A DNA stretch of 64,000 bases from Warburgia ugandensis (taxonomy: Eukaryota; Streptophyta; Magnoliopsida; Canellales; Canellaceae), in contig CP141137.1 of NCBI GenBank assembly GCA_035236585.1, positions 11,982,327 through 12,046,326 of the forward strand, read 5' to 3'. Shown one piece after another: positions 63,491 to 64,000 of the stretch. A program made the position numbers and the translations under genes. Position 1 is the first letter of the stretch. Every line of letters starts with the position of its first letter. The notes under the pieces are model-generated. The model worked only from the letters and a program-made list of their open reading frames with translations. It was not told where the DNA came from and did not search any database.

Positions 63491-64000
63491 TGAAAAATTT
63501 AAATTATGCCATCTTGCTTTTTAACAGATGCATCCATTTGAAAAGTCTTGGGTTGGATTATTTCCTACAAGAAAGATGGAGCCTTAAAGATCACTAGAGA
63601 TCTAGACTTCTTCTAAGGAATATAGAAAGGACACTACTAAGGTAGGTCCTAATTTCAAATGATCTGACATATTTATCATGTCTGGCCTACCCTATTTAGT
63701 CTAGTTATGGTAATTCATGCCTACTAAATGCTTCTAGGTGCTAGTTTTGGTAAAGAAATCTAATGGTCATGATTTAAATTTCAAAATGGCATAAATCTAA
63801 TTGTTCGATCATGGATTTTGGCATATAGTCAATCTAAGGTAGGCCATGATGAATAGATCAGATCATAAAATTGGGTCCCAATACATTGAACCCCCAAAAA
63901 AATTTCTTTTCCAGCGTTCCGAAGCATTTTCCATGACCCAAGATCTTTCATAATTTGAAGAAGCTTTAATATATGTAAATGAAAACCTGTAAATAAAGGT
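63491..64000. other. No gene recognised
   Basis: Downstream of the copia RNase H. If a 3' LTR existed it is not recognisable within the window. Confidence 0.35.

Overview
The window reads as AT-rich nuclear DNA of a flowering plant. The evidence is one spliced gene with GT-AG introns that matches the plant TPX2 family, together with typical plant repeats: Ty1/copia and Ty3/gypsy elements, RTE-type LINEs, tRNA-derived SINEs resembling Au-SINE, a TRIM element, a CACTA (En/Spm) transposon, and long GA/CT microsatellites. I cannot name the species. No rRNA, CRISPR, bacterial operon, organelle or viral genome was seen.

The only host gene I can support is at 45184-46988 (+). It has seven exons and encodes a predicted 213-residue TPX2-family microtubule-associated protein, with a TATA box just upstream. 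A long CT microsatellite lies in its third intron and a SINE lies just downstream. The quieter, less repeat-like DNA at about 42-48 kb is its gene neighbourhood.

Left part (1-30 kb): a 493-bp tandem duplication (2.0-3.1 kb); an old minus-strand LTR carrying a SINE (3.3-6.8 kb); a decayed gag (7.3-8.0 kb); an RTE LINE with a 17-bp target duplication (11.3-13.6 kb); and an internally deleted copia element with both LTR ends and a 5-bp target duplication (16.1-17.7 kb). An old gypsy-like element (about 21.6-28.2 kb) was later hit by a truncated LINE (22.0-22.3 kb) and by a complete TRIM (23.1-24.0 kb). A copia remnant lies at 29.0-29.15 kb.

Middle (30-42 kb): a minus-strand CACTA transposon with subterminal repeats at both ends. 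Its transposase is split by a 2.7-kb gypsy-family LTR that replaces the centre of the TNP2 region. Further right are another gag remnant, a LINE tail and a 238-bp tandem duplication.

Right part (48-64 kb): a solo LTR (48.3-50.9 kb, target duplication GGTAA); a cluster of inverted repeat motifs (52.3-52.6 kb); a pair of nested solo LTRs (outer 55.0-61.6 kb with TGCAC, inner 56.4-61.2 kb with CTATG) with a very GC- and CpG-rich segment inside the inner one; and a copia pol remnant (62.5-63.5 kb).

No undescribed functional system was found. The window's main value is as a clear record of nested transposition: eight insertions have recognisable target-site duplications, and two of these can be checked inside the window (a restored reading frame, and a paralogous empty site).
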